Source: Thiomicrorhabdus sp033238645 (GTDB lineage Bacteria > Pseudomonadota > Gammaproteobacteria > Thiomicrospirales > Thiomicrospiraceae). From it: 64,000 bases of DNA. The notes beneath the pieces are model-generated. The model searched no databases and was not told the DNA's origin. It was given only the letters and a program-made list of their open reading frames with translations. This document shows, piece after piece, positions 63,484-64,000 of the stretch; position 1 is the stretch's first letter, and each line of letters opens with the position of its first letter. The position numbers and the translations under genes are program-made. The stretch covers positions 8,381 to 72,380 of the forward strand of contig BQXR01000010.1 of NCBI GenBank assembly GCA_033238645.1. The letters run 5' to 3'.

Positions 63484-64000
63484 ATGAGTTCTATAAAGAA
63501 GAAGAAAAAATCAAAACTTTCACCATTTTGGCTGATTCTAGTAGGTTCACTAGTCGTTTTAGCTGTATTGATCATGTTTCAACCAGAGCGTGAGGCAATT
63601 GACCCGACTCACCTCCCTTGGAACTCACATTATGATCAAGACGGTAAGCTAAATGTCTTAGGTTTAACCATAAATGAATCATCACTGAATGATGCTATGA
63701 AACTTTATGGGAAAGATGTTGAGATTAAAATCTTCTCTGAAAAAGACGAGAGTAATAAATCTATCGAAGCGTACTTCCCTGTTATTTATATTGGCTCAGT
63801 TAAAGCCGCTATTGCACTGAAGATTGACTTAACTCAAGAGGAGCTTGATCAAGCCTACTCTGCAGGTAAAACAACCACTGTAACCCCTACAGGAGGACGT
63901 GAGGTTGAGTTATATTCTTCTGACGTGGCTAAGTTTATGAATCACAAGCTGTCTAGTATTACTTTACTGCCTAGAAAGCACCTTACGGAGCGTTCGATCT
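63484..64000 (+). CDS. Unknown single-TM protein, cut by window end
   Basis: The ATG at 63484 opens at least 172 codons to the window edge. A Lys-rich start (SSIKKKKKSKL) precedes one TM helix (about 13-32, FWLILVGSLVVLAVLIMF), then a soluble, probably periplasmic, domain. Function not recognised. Confidence 0.7.
   Translation, partial: MSSIKKKKKSKLSPFWLILVGSLVVLAVLIMFQPEREAIDPTHLPWNSHYDQDGKLNVLGLTINESSLNDAMKLYGKDVEIKIFSEKDESNKSIEAYFPVIYIGSVKAAIALKIDLTQEELDQAYSAGKTTTVTPTGGREVELYSSDVAKFMNHKLSSITLLPRKHLTERSI

Noticed and set aside
1..64000. tRNA genes, CRISPR arrays, prophage or intact insertion sequences
   Set aside because: Gaps between genes were read for cloverleaf, spaced repeats and transposase-like frames, and none was convincing.

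Overview
The window is a 64 kb stretch of an AT-leaning (roughly 40% GC by eye) gammaproteobacterial chromosome. The house-keeping genes (rep, comM, ubiK, argS with a SPOR gene, topA, dprA-def-fmt-rsmB, ntrYX, trkAH, lpxL-like, ttcA, trmA, metH, typA, dtd) are all of gammaproteobacterial type. Several YeeE/TauE-type sulfur-transport genes and the overall style point to a free-living sulfur-oxidiser of the Thiomicrospira/Thiomicrorhabdus/Hydrogenovibrio kind; that genus-level placement is an inference. No rRNA, tRNA, CRISPR array, prophage or intact insertion sequence was seen.

Layout. 1-1.5 kb: end of rep, then an iron-type alcohol dehydrogenase. 1.7-11.7 kb: a complete Lap adhesin-retention and secretion locus: OmpA/TSP3 protein, periplasmic protease LapG, degenerate c-di-GMP receptor LapD, type I ABC exporter LapB, membrane fusion protein LapC with an unusually long N-terminal tail, a LuxR-type regulator, and the TolC-like LapE. 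The adhesin itself is not in the window. 11.7-23 kb: mostly minus-strand core genes, including the competence genes comM and dprA. 23.2-33.2 kb: def-fmt-rsmB-DUF4390-ntrY-ntrX-trkA-trkH; this NtrX lacks the GAFTGA loop and Walker B acidic residues needed for sigma-54 activation. 33.3-35.9 kb: methyltransferase, EamA transporter, lipid A acyltransferase.

36.4-47.7 kb looks like an acquired metal-resistance island inserted at ttcA. A decayed 3' half of the resident ttcA lies next to a second, intact ttcA. Behind it come a yigZ/IMPACT remnant, merRTPA (all codirectional, with a textbook 19-bp-spacer MerR promoter), an arsenic block (ACR3-type permease, frameshifted arsC, ArsJ-type GAPDH, divergent arsR), and a second block (Tat-exported MBL protein, a DUF2892/Cys-Cys-rich/thioredoxin-like fusion, ArsP-type permease). 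Near-identical operator-like sites lie upstream of both arsenic blocks, suggesting one ArsR controls both.

47.7-64 kb: backbone again (MOSC protein, TauE, trmA, a double-receiver diguanylate cyclase, metH, two YeeE halves, typA, proline iminopeptidase, dtd, a REC-PAS-GGDEF-EAL protein and two membrane proteins, the last cut by the window end).

The most unusual signal is a dispersed polar motif: six to ten Cs followed by TGCTCAAAAT. Twelve copies were found, eleven on the + strand and one on the - strand, in both genes (usually read as Pro-Pro-Ala-Gln) and intergenic gaps, with none in the 36.4-47.7 kb island. It may be a chromosome-orientation, Chi-like or uptake-type signature sequence.
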